DNA of 64,000 nucleotides, from assembly GCA_904063045.1 (NCBI GenBank), contig CAJFCJ010000014.1, forward strand, positions 620,001 to 684,000. The letters are read 5' to 3'. The notes under the pieces are model-generated. The model did not search any database. It was not told where the DNA came from and saw only the letters and a program-made list of their open reading frames with translations. A program made the position numbers and the translations under genes. This stretch comes from Dimorphilus gyrociliatus. Lineage: Eukaryota; Annelida; Polychaeta; Dinophilidae. Below are positions 1 to 10,900 of the stretch, piece after piece. The first letter of the stretch is position 1. Each line of letters begins with the position of its first letter.

Positions 1-125
1 GGAATGCGAGAGTGTCTCTTATAATTATTAAAGTATAGATTTGTAATCGAATTGAGATTGTAATTGAAAAAAATTTGAACAATAATAATATAAAAGTCTA
101 TATGAAATTGTACAGAGTGAAGCAT

Positions 126-775
126 TCATTCAGATGTACTAGAACTTGTAGTGGGTTCAGGCGCTTCCTCAGTATTTCCAGCATCAGCTTTATCGTCTAC
201 TACTATTGATTTTCGACTAGTTTCTTTCTGAATATTATAATGTAGTTTGCTTAATCTCTCCTAAGAAAAAGAGAAAAAAATTAGATATATTTATGTATTT
301 GTATTAGATAGCTGATCGAAAGTATTCCTTATGGTGCAAACCTGGGCATTCTGTAAGATATTATTGACTATATTTATACGTCGACGTGTATTATTTAGTT
401 TCTTAACATATGGGTTAAGATCAGCTGGAATGCCATGCGATTCAGATATTTTTTTCAAGTCTGCAAACAAAAAATATATTAACTTTGACAATTATGCATT
501 CAATGTACTAACCGTCATTTAGTATTTCTATACTGTGTTGCAAATCAACTTGACTTTGTCTATAAATTTATTACAAAGTAACAATCTTAATTTGCGAAAA
601 TTATGAACTGCTTAAAATATCGTTCCAACCTTACTGAACGAACACGATCGTCAACTTCCTGTACAGCTGGTGTAAGCAAGGATAATAAGCCTTCAGTAAC
701 GGCCTCCTGAGTATCATATTCTCCTGCTATTCGACCGGTTCCCGGGGCTGATAGAGCTTCTTCCTCACTCGACAT
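126..775 (-). CDS. SNAPIN: Snapin (SNARE/BLOC-1 associated protein)
   Basis: Four exons on the minus strand: 630-775, 513-559, 342-460 and 126-260. They sum to 447 nt, 148 residues plus stop. The product is a short helical protein with the snapin core: a segment rich in LLSLL and PAVQEVDDRV, then QSQVDL, then LNPYVKKLNNTRRRINIVNN leading into ILQNAQ, and a final ERLSKL helix. Human snapin has the same order (PAVQQLDSHVHAVRESQ, LDPYVKKL, NNILQNAQERL). Snapin binds SNAP-25 and is a BLOC-1 subunit acting in vesicle docking and lysosome or endosome transport. The start is the first Met of the open exon; upstream codons look non-conserved. Exon 2 is only 47 nt, and the donor at 629/628 was chosen because it restores frame and the VR-QSQV junction. 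The tail is acidic and Ser/Thr-rich. Confidence 0.9.
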
Positions 776-1099
776 TTGCCTATTGTTACACCTACAAGTG
801 TTAACCGGTTGGACAGATGACCGGTCATTGATTATTTTCAAACACTTTAACTTTATAAATTTGGCTTTTTTCTACGCCCACATTTTGTAAAATGTCTTTT
901 TTAAAGAACAATATTCGAAATTTAAAATAATGATAAAAATATATTTTCTCCTCATTACTGTAGGCTCACATTTGATAATTTATTAAATAACAGTGTTTTG
1001 ATGTAAAGGGTGATATCATGAGAACGAAATGCGTTATTTTTCCAACAACAAAAAATGAGAATTGTAATATAAAACATTGTCCTAGGAACTGGCAGTCAA

Positions 1100-3124
1100 C
1101 TATAATTCATCTTTATCAGCGCCGGCTTCTTCGCTACCTTCTGGAGGTGGTGGGGCTCCTCCGGCACCTTGGTAATGTTTGCTCATGATTGGTTGAACAA
1201 TTTCTTCCAATTCCTTTTTCTGTGCTTTGAAATCCTCAGCTTCTGCTTCTTGATGGCTTTCCAACCAGCTTATTTTTTCGGTAACAGCTTTTTCGACGGT
1301 GGACTTGTCTTCTTCGTTTAATTTACCACCCAATTTTTCCTTATCGCTCAATTGGTTCTTTAGAGAGTAGGCGTATGATTCTAACTCATTTCTGGCTTCA
1401 ACTCTATCCTTAACTTTCTTGTCATCGTCAGCGAATTTTTCAGCATCGTTAATCATACGTTCAATATCATCAGGAGACAATCTGTTTTGATCGTTATTGA
1501 TAACAATGTTGTTCTTGTTTCCAGTACCCTTATCTTCAGCGGATACCTTCAAGATACCGTTAACATCGATTTCAAAAGTAACTTCGATTTGGGGAACACC
1601 ACGGAGTGCTGGTGGGATTCCAGTTAAATCGAATTTTCCCAACAAGTGGTTGTCTTTCGTCATGGGTCTCTCACCCTCGAAAACTTGGATTGTGACTGTG
1701 GGTTGATTATCAGCAGCAGTTGAGAAGATTTGAGATTTCTTAGTGGGAATGACAGTGTTTCTTGGGATAAGCTTGGTCATAACACCTCCGACGGTTTCGA
1801 TACCCATAGTAAGAGGGTTAACATCCAAAAGAACCAAATCTCCAGTATCTTGTTCACCAGAGAGTACACCAGCTTGAACAGCAGCACCATAGGCAACAGC
1901 TTCATCAGGGTTGATACCTCTGGATGGTTCTTTGCCACCGAAAAATTCTTTAACCAATTGTTGGACTTTAGGGATACGGGTGGAACCTCCAACCAAAACG
2001 ATTTCATCAATATCTTTCTTTTGTAAATCAGCATCTTCCATAACTTTTTGTACTGGTTTCATGGTAGAACGGAACAAGTCCATGTTCAATTCTTCAAATT
2101 TGGCACGGGTCAAAGTTTCAGAGAAATCTTCACCATCGAAAAGAGATTCAATTTCAATTCTGGCTTGATGCTGAGATGACAAAGCTCTCTTTGCTTTTTC
2201 AACTTCTCTTCTCAATTTTTGAACTGCTCTGTTGGATTTTCTGATATCTTTTCCCTTCTTCTTCTTGTAAAGCTTGATGAAATGTTCGATAACTCTTTGA
2301 TCAAAATCTTCACCACCCAAATGAGTGTCACCATTAGTGGCAACTACTTCAAAAACTCCATTGTCGATTGTCAAAAGCGAAACATCGAAGGTACCACCAC
2401 CCAAATCAAAGACCAAGATGTTCTTTTCACCTTCTTTCTTGTCTAAACCATAGGCAATAGCTGCAGCTGTTGGTTCGTTGATGATTCTCATAACATTCAA
2501 TCCAGCGATGGTTCCGGCGTCTTTAGTTGCTTGACGTTGAGCATCGTTGAAATAGGCAGGAACGGTAACAACGGCGTGAGTAACAGTTTTGCCAAGGTAA
2601 GCTTCAGCAACTTCCCTCATTTTACTCAGAACCATAGCAGAGATTTCTTCAGGTGCGAAAACTTTACGTTCTTCACCTACTTGAACATCAATGTGTGGCT
2701 TATTGTTCTTGTTTACAACCTTAAATGGGAACAATTTGATGTCTGATTGTACAGTAGACTCGGTAAAGATTCTTCCGATCAAACGTTTAGCATCAAAGAC
2801 GGTGTTTTCAGGATTTGTAGTCAATTGATTCTTGGCAGCATCACCAATCAAACGTTCACCTTCGCCTGTGAAAGCAACGTATGAGGGTGTGATTCTGTTT
2901 CCTTGATCATTGGCGATAATTTCAACACGTCCATTTTTGAATACACCAACACTATGAATGATATAGATTGTTAGGGTCAACGATATTGATAATGATTCAT
3001 TAACTTACCATGAGTATGTAGTTCCAAGATCGATACCAATAACAGTTCCTACATTTTCTTTGTCATCCTTCTTCTTTTTCTCCTCCTCACTGTGTACAAG
3101 TGCTGCTATGAACGCAACACATAC
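1100..3124 (-). CDS. HSPA5: ER-resident HSP70 chaperone BiP/GRP78
   Basis: Two exons, 3009-3124 and 1100-2951, give 655 residues. The ATPase domain shows the GIDLGTTYS phosphate loop, [27 protein letters not shown] and [13 protein letters not shown]. The substrate-binding domain and lid follow, ending in an acidic tail and the ER-retention signal KDEL. BiP folds proteins in the ER lumen and regulates the unfolded protein response. Oddity: an upstream ATG at 3147 begins a textbook signal peptide ([10 protein letters not shown]) but runs out of frame at a GTGTGT dinucleotide run and stops after 13 codons. The only in-frame Met is at 3124, which leaves a short hydrophobic leader ([12 protein letters not shown]). 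Either there is a 2-bp indel in this assembly or allele, or the downstream Met is used. Codon use is clearly less AT-rich than in neighbouring genes, as expected for a highly expressed gene. Confidence 0.95.
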
Positions 3125-3700
3125 TAGTCCGACGAAAAACTTCATTCTGAGAAAATGTTAACGTGTACAATCACATGTTCAAATTTTATACCATATACAT
3201 TAAATCTAGCCAAAGTCATCTTTTTTAACTTACTTTATTTTTAAGGTTAAACTCAAAAGAAAACGACTCAATATATTTATTTATAATTTGATACGTACTT
3301 CTTCGGTATTTTCAATTAATTTGCTTCGATATCTAGCGATCAGTCCTTTTTACGTCCGGCTGAATTCGTGTCGAACGATGATTGGTCCAGATCAACAGAT
3401 TTGGCTATCAGTGATTGGTTGATCACCCACGCCGACAGAAAAGTACACGTGTTATTACACGTTTTCCGTTTTAATGTACTTCGGTTTAAAACGACACCGA
3501 TTGCATCATTTTTAAGCAATTAAATTTTTTTATTAGCCTATTTAAAGGTTTTCGGTAAAAAAAATAGGCTTCATCAATAAATGATAGAGTTTTAGGGTTT
3601 TTAAAAGGAACTATTTTTATGGAAAAAAAGTGCAAACCGGAAAGTCATTTCTGAATATCCGGTAAAGTATCGATCATTTGAACCTCAAACCCACGAGGAG
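3125..3700. promoter_or_regulatory. BiP upstream region with CCAAT/CCACG half-sites
   Basis: Non-coding. On the plus strand ATTGG occurs at 3381 and 3414-3418, and CCACG at 3427-3431, i.e. ATTGG-N8-CCACG. This is the relative orientation of ERSE-II (ATTGG-N-CCACG) but with longer spacing, so it is only ERSE-like. ACGT cores lie at about 3447-3461. An acceptor-like TTTTCTCAG directly precedes the upstream BiP ATG at 3147, so a 5' UTR intron is possible. BiP genes are usually induced through such NF-Y/ATF6/XBP1 sites; here that is inference. Confidence 0.45.
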
Positions 3701-3708
3701 AAGTTAGT

Positions 3709-3768
3709 AGAAATTTCAAGAAATTTCCTGAAACTTCTAAAAACTTCTAGAAGCTTTCTTTTATAGCA
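3709..3768 (+). promoter_or_regulatory. Six-unit heat shock element plus TATA-like box
   Basis: Six perfectly alternating GAA/TTC pentamers with 5-nt phasing: GAA 3710, TTC 3715, GAA 3720, TTC 3725, GAA 3730, TTC 3735. A further TTC/GAA pair follows at 3745 and 3750. TTTTATAG at 3759-3766 lies immediately downstream. HSE followed by TATA is the standard heat shock promoter arrangement, and the order points to a start near 3790 on the plus strand. It is also about 600 bp upstream of the minus-strand BiP gene, so bidirectional use is possible. Confidence 0.75.
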
Positions 3769-3965
3769 TAGCTTTCCAGTTTCTTCTTCCTTAAGAACAG
3801 TCTAATCAAGTGACTCGTAATGCACAATTGGCGAAGCATTTCGGCATCAATTGCACTTTGCTGTCAAACCACGTGGTCGTGAAAAAGTACAAATGTAAGT
3901 GTTTTTCTTTTGAAATTTTGTTTAAATTGGATGGAATATGCATTATCATTGATTATGCTGTATCC

Positions 3966-3998
3966 ATTTTGTCCCATAATTTACTTATGGGACAAAAT
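3966..3998. repeat. Perfect hairpin, 14-bp stem
   Basis: ATTTTGTCCCATAA at 3966-3979 and its exact reverse complement at 3985-3998, with a 5-nt loop. It lies in the apparent first intron of the plus-strand unit. Confidence 0.7.
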
Positions 3999-4534
3999 TA
4001 ATTATTTACTTTAAAAAGTTAATTTCAAAATGGCGGCTTCTACAAAATCTTATTTTTTAAAATAGATACAATACTAGACTATAAGTATGTGAACTATGAA
4101 GAATACCACAAAAGGAAATCAAAATTAGCAAATTTCGACTGTTCACTGGCGATATTGAGGAAACACGTGGTCACGACTTTTGAACAGGTAAGACTATTGT
4201 TTTTAATATTTTCCAATTTAATCAATGATGCATAAACGAATATTTGCTACTCCTTACTTAATGGATGACGAGTATCCCACCAAGATCTCTGAGAAAGCTT
4301 TAATTTGTAAAATAAAATGAAAATTTTTCAAATTATATAGTATAGTTTGCATTTCAGAATTGAAGATGGCTTCTACCAAAATTATTCGACTCCGAGTTCT
4401 TCGAGTAAGTCAACCATTCTTTTACAATTACTAATTGAATGATAACTGATGAATATATAAAGAATCAGACTATTCGTGGTGAAATGATATTAGCTCTATC
4501 TGACATAAACAGCACAAACTGTTTAAATTATTTA

Positions 4535-4580
4535 TAACCAATTCCGAATATCAAATAATTGTTTACTTCGGAATTGGTTA
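4535..4580. repeat. Hairpin, 14-bp stem, 18-nt loop
   Basis: TAACCAATTCCGAA at 4535-4548 is exactly complementary to 4567-4580. It also lies within an apparent intron of the same unit. Such stems could be MITE relics or RNA structures; the sequence alone does not decide. Confidence 0.65.
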
Positions 4581-5310
4581 GGATTTGCTTGATGATTATG
4601 AATATAAACTCTTATTAAATATTTTCTTTCTTACAGGAAAAGAACACAATTAGGTAAGGTTCCGAGATTTCGTCTATAAGCAAGTTTTGTAAGGCTATTT
4701 GACTTTGTGATGACAAAACTACTTGAATGTGGGAATCTCTCTGAAAAATAATGAAAGATTAGGTTAACTGAAAGCTAGCCAACAAACTCTAACACTTCTC
4801 TACTCAATATCAGAAAATAATAAACTATTTTTAACAGAAATTATCGGTTTTAAAGCCTGGAGAAAGTAGAAAAGGTAAGCATTTTATTTAATTTCATATA
4901 TAGATTTATCGAAAATGATGAAAACAGATAGGGACAATTGATTAAATCATGATAATATTTACAGACCTGTACTGAAATTTATAATTTAATTACAAATAAG
5001 TGTTGCTTTTTAAGACATTGATTAAAATGTTGTTTTTTTCCTTTTTTAGCAGAACACAACGACTTCAAAAGCCGGAAAAAACTAATGTAAGTTAAATTTC
5101 TATTATAGAAGTAATATTTTATCATGATGTAAAACTTTGGGACGTAATTATGATTTATATGATAACATCTTAACCTCTTCTGACTAATGATTTATACTTT
5201 AAAGTTCAATATAATAGGTAAATAACTAACTTTTCGCTTTTTTACAGATATTGGAGGTAAGGAATCGAAAACAAACGTCAGGAACGTCTTAAAAAATGAT
5301 GATTCTTTCA

Positions 5311-5800
5311 TCATGTTCAACTGCACTGAATATTTTTGAAGATTATATATATCTGATCAAAACAATTTAATGAATTAATTATCTGTACTGTAAAAAATAG
5401 TCTTATGATAATCAATACAACAGATGGACACACGAAGTAAGAAGAACGATCTTCTAGAGAAGTTGATTGAAAATTGATCAAAAATACAATTTCAAAATCT
5501 AAATGATAGATAATACAATTTTTTTCTGCAATAATAAATTTACTAGACAATAAATATTAATTTATCTGAAAAATAAGGAACTTTTTTCTCTTGTTAATAG
5601 GGCGTACTATTTTACTCTATTATTCTATTTGCTTTAAATGAGCAATGCAAACATTGACAACAGTATATATATGTAAATTGATTCTATGTCTTCCGCTTTT
5701 TGATAATGCAATATTGTAAATTAATATGTTTGCGACCATGCTTCAAGAATAACAAATTGTCAGCCTATAAAGTCAAAATAATTACTAAATTGGGCCGAAT
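5311..5800. other. AT-rich intergenic stretch, nothing recognised
   Basis: No coding signal, repeat or RNA gene recognised. The short open frame on the minus strand here has no exon signals or compositional support. Confidence 0.4.
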
Positions 5801-5829
5801 TCTCTATTTACCCAGTGACTGTTGAAAAG

Positions 5830-6990
5830 TAAGAATTTAGACTGCGAGTTATCAAATCAAGGTGAGAATATTGAGAAAAATATCTTGATTGATTTGAAAG
5901 AAAAAATTCCCTCGACGTTTAAAAAATCGCATTATCAAAAGATAATTATGCAGAAAACATGAAAAATCAAATTTATTTGGAAGTAACGACATTTAAAAAT
6001 ACTGTTAAAAGGAGATTATGCGATAAACGTTCACTTAATCTTTTTCGGACTTGACCAACAAGCTTTATTATAGATTTTTTGGTTGTTATGATGTGAATTT
6101 GAGAGATTTCAAAAGAGATTAGTAACAGATTGTACCAACAATGATTTCCATCTAGCAATATCCGACGATATAGTTTTAAAGGAAGGAAGAATTTCAACCG
6201 AAGATGACTTGAGCATTGATAAATTACGTCATATCAAGATGCAGACATCATTTTATTCTAATTGGTTCGTTTCCATAATCTACAATATTCGTTAAAAAGT
6301 TACAATTCAAATACTCATTACAGGCAATTCTAAACATCTGAAGGAAGTGATAAATGAAAGGATTAAAGATAAACATTACACAAAGGGAAAGTTTAGAAAA
6401 GTTAATTGAAGAAGAACTCGATATCTACAAAGAATGAATTATGATTGTAATAAGTAGAGAGGAGTTTTTGATGAATACGTTAATGAATCTGATAAAATAA
6501 AATATATATTAGAATATTTTAATGATTAAATCAAACGGACAGCAGACAACAGCTATTCAAGCTGCTTTAGATAAGGATTTCGCACTAATTCAAGGTCCAA
6601 CTGGTAACTGGAAAGAGTTTGAAAACTGCCTTCAAAAGTGATCAGTGTTTGGCTGGTAACGAAATGAGAATTAGTACAAACTTACTTTCTTTGTTTTTGA
6701 ATATCAAGGTACAACCGAAGAACGCTAGAATAGATAGAAAGGATATTGAGACAATTAATAAAGGAAGGTGCTGAGATGAAAATTAATGGATAATGGATAA
6801 ATTTTGAAAATGAAGAAAATAAATGTTCAAACAACGACAGCGATCTTCTCGATAAAATAATAAAAGACTGAAGGAATACTGTTATTATTATTAATGCAAG
6901 AGGAAAAAGAACTGGGACATTGTTTGAATTTTGCGAAACACTTAGGATAAACAAATAATCAATAAACGAATTTCTCAAAACGGTTTTTCT
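5830..6990 (+). pseudogene. Decayed HELZ2-like helicase 2 relic (left flank)
   Basis: On the plus strand around 6525-6640 the translation reads GQQTTAIQAAL, then ALIQGPTG, matching the Q motif and Walker A of helicase 2 in the intact genes (DQEKAIRRAI, TLIQGPPGTGKT). A single extra A near 6604 breaks the Walker A codon series (GPTGNWKE instead of GPTGTGKS). Upstream at about 6330-6400 a segment resembling EVINERIKDK corresponds to the residues before that motif. Stops and shifts interrupt the rest. It has the same orientation as the intact gene at 7985 and lies just outside the palindrome arm, so it is an older tandem or partial copy. The limits are approximate. Confidence 0.6.
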
Positions 6991-7139
6991 ATCTTTTCAA
7001 AACAGTCATCTGTTTCCTGGGAATTTTGTTCTTATCTAAATATTCTTTATTTACTGATATGATAAAAAGATTTTATGGTAACATTACAAATAGCATAATG
7101 GTATTAAATCCTTCAGGGGTATTCTTTCATTTTATTCGT

Positions 7140-7984
7140 GTAAAAAATGTGTAATACGTCTACTATGAACTTTTGGGGTTTTACAACAATCTGTTGTCCA
7201 AATGCCTGTAATGATTAAAGCGCATGCGCTCATAGTATGGTTCCTTTTTACTTTACGTTACGTTACCTCTCATCATAAACCAAAAGGAGCTTTTTAAGGA
7301 TTGTAAGCAAGTACTGTTTTGTGTTTGCTTCTTATAAATACATAAATAACTAGTTAAGACAAAAGGAAATTTTTCTTTTAATTGTTGAAATTGAGTTTTT
7401 TTCGATGTTGCGTAATATATTATGGCCTATATTAAGCAATACAATTGTATTGTATATAAACTTATGTATTAATAAATATAGCTTTTATTGAGTCATTCTT
7501 TAAAATTCATTGGTTTTATAGATAAATAAATATAAATATATTAATGACGTATGAAAAAGAAATCGTAGATTTCCTAAGAGAATAAATTGGTTAATTATAG
7601 TAAAATCTATTACAATCCGATTAAACTTGTTTTTAGGTATAGGAAAGCTAGTACACGTCATTGAATATCTTACCTAAAATTAATTGAATGTGTTATTTTA
7701 CAGATATCGATTGTTTCGTCTGAGGACAGCGAAACTGAAAGTAGGAAAATTTTTTTTTTTAAATATGCTGTATATTACTGCTTGCACGATACCATATGCT
7801 TCAGAATTGTTTTAACAACGTAGATTCTAAGTTTGGAATATATTAATTATTTATTTCTAAGCTAATAATCGTTAATTCAAGGTTTGTATAATCTCTATTT
7901 TTCCGTATACATAGATATTATTAATAATTAGTTGAGCATTGTTATTAGACGCTAATTTCTTTTTCAGTTTCTAAAATATACGAT
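7140..7984 (+). promoter_or_regulatory. 5' flank of HELZ2-like copy 1, with NRF1-like box
   Basis: This block is the diverged mirror image of 41946-43050. It holds the palindrome AGCGCATGCGCT (7219-7230), which matches the NRF1 consensus and is conserved at 42959-42970 in the other arm. A splice acceptor (TTTTTCAG, ending about 7967) precedes the ATG at 7985 by 17 nt and is also conserved in arm 2, so a 5' UTR intron is likely. A 37-nt exon-like block at 7704-7740 ends in GAAACTGAAAGT, an ISRE-like sequence not found in arm 2. Confidence 0.5.
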
Positions 7985-10900
7985 ATGGCGAATTCTTCTC
8001 AGAACAGGTTCCCGTATTATCTGGACAAAACTGTGCCTTTTCCAATTCCTTTTCGTAATTTCCCTACACAATTTAGTGTACCTCCACCTTCACTAGGTTT
8101 TTACAATACCTGTGTTAGAAATATGCCTCCCAACGTACCATATACTCCACAATTATCTCTACCGCATTATTGGCATCAACCACCCCCTTCAGCTACTGGG
8201 AGAGACTATGGCTTAATCAGAGAATTGATTCCTCCTATTGAATCAGTCGAGAGAAGAGACAACCAGCCTGAAACCAATATCTATAATAATAGCGATAATT
8301 CGAATGGAATATCAGACATTTGCTCAAATAACGAACCTACTACAAAACATGATTCTGCAACGACTAATATAATCTCAAATAGGGATACCTTGGAAAAGAG
8401 GGAGATGTGTCTTAAAATAAATAATGAAACCTATAAATTGTCAAAAGCATGTTTGCTGTGTTTTAGGTATCAAAAGAAAAAGAAAAAATATAAATGGGAA
8501 TTTGATTTAGATCATGTTTGTATGTTGAATTTGGTAATCGCTTGTAAAGACAAAGACAAAATTTATTGGCCAATTAGAAGTCGTTTACCTAACGCTAAAA
8601 ATTTCAAAATGGAACTATGTGAAAATGTTTCAAGGTGTGAAGATCACTGTACATCGCCACATAATATTGTTGAATTAGAATTATGGAATGCTGAAAGGAA
8701 CGGAAAGCTAGAAAAATCAATTGATGAAGTAGTCAAAACAGAGTTTTCTTTTTATTCAATAAACGGAAACTTTATTACCATTTCAAGAAAGGTTTTAAAA
8801 TTATTAAAAGGATGCCAAGACTGTTTCAAATACCATACTAAAGAAGGGAAACAACAATTAACCTATTTTAACCACCAACACGATTGTCTTACAACCAAAT
8901 TAATATTTTATTGTCAATCTACAAAAACATACTTTGAGATAAGACCTAATATTAATAAAAAAAAGCCTATATTGATTGAGAAATGTAAAAGATTTGCTAA
9001 AGGTTCTATTTGTCAAAAAAATGATAAAGAAAAATGCCGATTTTATCATCATGATTTGGAATTATTCATTTGGAACTGTATTTATAATAAAGTTTTGAAG
9101 TTTAATGATTTATTGAAGAGAGCGGAAACTTCTATCAAATATTCAAGTGCAAACAATAAATTCAAGCCTACAGGGAGCAAAATTGTTACAGAATCACCAC
9201 CAGATTTAAAATGGCTATGTAGCAAATGCTTTAAAAATGGACAAACATGTACAAGAGAACATCCATCGAAAACTTGTCATGTTTACAAGGAAAATGAATA
9301 TCATTGGGATATTCAAAAAGTTGCTGTTTATCAAAAAAAGATTATCCGATGGCCTCCAAAACGATATCTTGAAGAATGTCGAAATCAACTTGGACAAAAG
9401 ACTTGTCCTCTTGATGATAAATGCAAATTTGCACATTCAAAAGAAGAACTTCGAGTCTGGAAATGGATGCATAAACATAAATGTGAAGCGTTTGATCAAC
9501 TTATCAAGAGTTGCAAGCCTATTCAGAGTAAACACTCTTCGGACAATGAAAGAGTAAATACAACAATCTCTAATAATAACTTACCTTCAAGAGTTTGGAA
9601 TATTAGCGATAAAACAGGACTAATAAAGAAAGAATTTCCAGATTTACTATCTGGTAATCAAACAAAAACCTATACTTGTTTTCTATGTAATAATACTTGT
9701 AACTCGGAATCCCAGCTAAGACATCATTGCGATTCTCCAAAACATCGCTCCAAATCAAAGGACGATGAGAATTGGCGTTTTCGTAAACCGGATCCAGCTG
9801 AAAAGATGTCTGGATATTGTTTATGCGACAATCATTTCGATGGTAAAATATGTCAATATTCAAATCAACCTGAAGAATTGAATCTTTGTCCGAGAGCGCA
9901 TAGTGAAGAAGAGTTAAATGAATGGAGAATTAGGAAGAGATGCGATAATGAAAGAGAGAAATTGTCAAAAGAGGAAATGTCTTATGTAAAACATCAAAAG
10001 TCGAATTCAAAAAATTTTGTTGAACATTTAAATTACGTTAGAATATCAAATAACAAAGACGAAAGGAAGATATCAACACTAGAAGAACATTATGAATGGT
10101 CAATCACTTTGGAGGTGACTCTTTACTTTACTCAAAACTAAGTATAAAATGCTTTATTTCAACAGTCGAAAAGGAAACTTCAATACGCTCTCCTCCTTTA
10201 TGATTGTGGAAGGGCAAGTTTTTATATAGACTGTAAAGGAGAAAAGAAACACTTTTGTAAAGGATGTTCCCTTCAAATCTCAAATATGAATGGTAGGTCT
10301 AAAAACAACTGTTACTCCAATTACATAATTAAAAACTTATATTTCATTATAGATCGCTTTCAATATAATATTCTTTTGAAGTTTGAGAAATATCTATCTT
10401 ATTCTTATTGCCAATCTTTAATTCTTCAATTCGTCGATGACAAAAAAGTAGCTGAAGTGAAATTTGCAGTTGACACAATAAATATCAAGCAATTAAATGA
10501 TATTCAAACTAAACGTAATGATTATACCTTTACCTCATTGGATGCCGATCCTTGCAAGATTAATTTCTACGAGCATAGGCCTCTTAAACAGCCTGACTGG
10601 AAAATGAAAAATAATGACTTTGACATAAAAGATATATTTGATAAGAATTTTGAAAGTTTAACTCTAAAACGGAGAACTTACGAAGAATTTATGAAAAAAA
10701 TGATATGGCTTGAAGAGAAATGGGCCTATAAACTGGTTGAGGAAAAGTTCAATGGAACATATGAAATAGAATTGAAGAGTAACTATGTTTTCCCAAATGG
10801 AGAAACTATATGGCCCTTTTTAAAGGGCGAACTTTTCGCTCAAATTTCACTGAAAAATATCTGTTCACCTGATACGAACGAGGGTTACCTTTTGATGAGA

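Larger units (their letters stand above)
3790..5310 (+). ncRNA. Possible heat-shock transcription unit of tiny exons
   Basis: I do not recognise a product. Downstream of the HSE/TATA array the plus strand carries a chain of small exon-like blocks bounded by good splice signals. Donors: GTAAGTG after 3894, GTAAGAC after 4189, GTAAGTC near 4406, GTAAGG near 4653, GTAAGC near 4873, GTAAGTT near 5090. Acceptors ending TTTCAG, TTACAG, AACAG or TTTTACAG precede the blocks near 4358, 4637, 4839, 5051 and 5247. The first block and the one ending at 4189 each have an open frame containing a similar motif (LA..F..C.LL...HVV), but neither frame has an in-frame Met, and frames do not chain cleanly beyond 4189. 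It could be a spliced long non-coding RNA, a decayed gene, or a fast-evolving small protein. Confidence 0.3.

Noticed and set aside
5317-7000. Small open frames on the minus strand (5317-5550, 5973-6197, 6682-6978)
   Set aside because: AT-rich chance frames antisense to a decayed plus-strand helicase relic; no motif or splice support.
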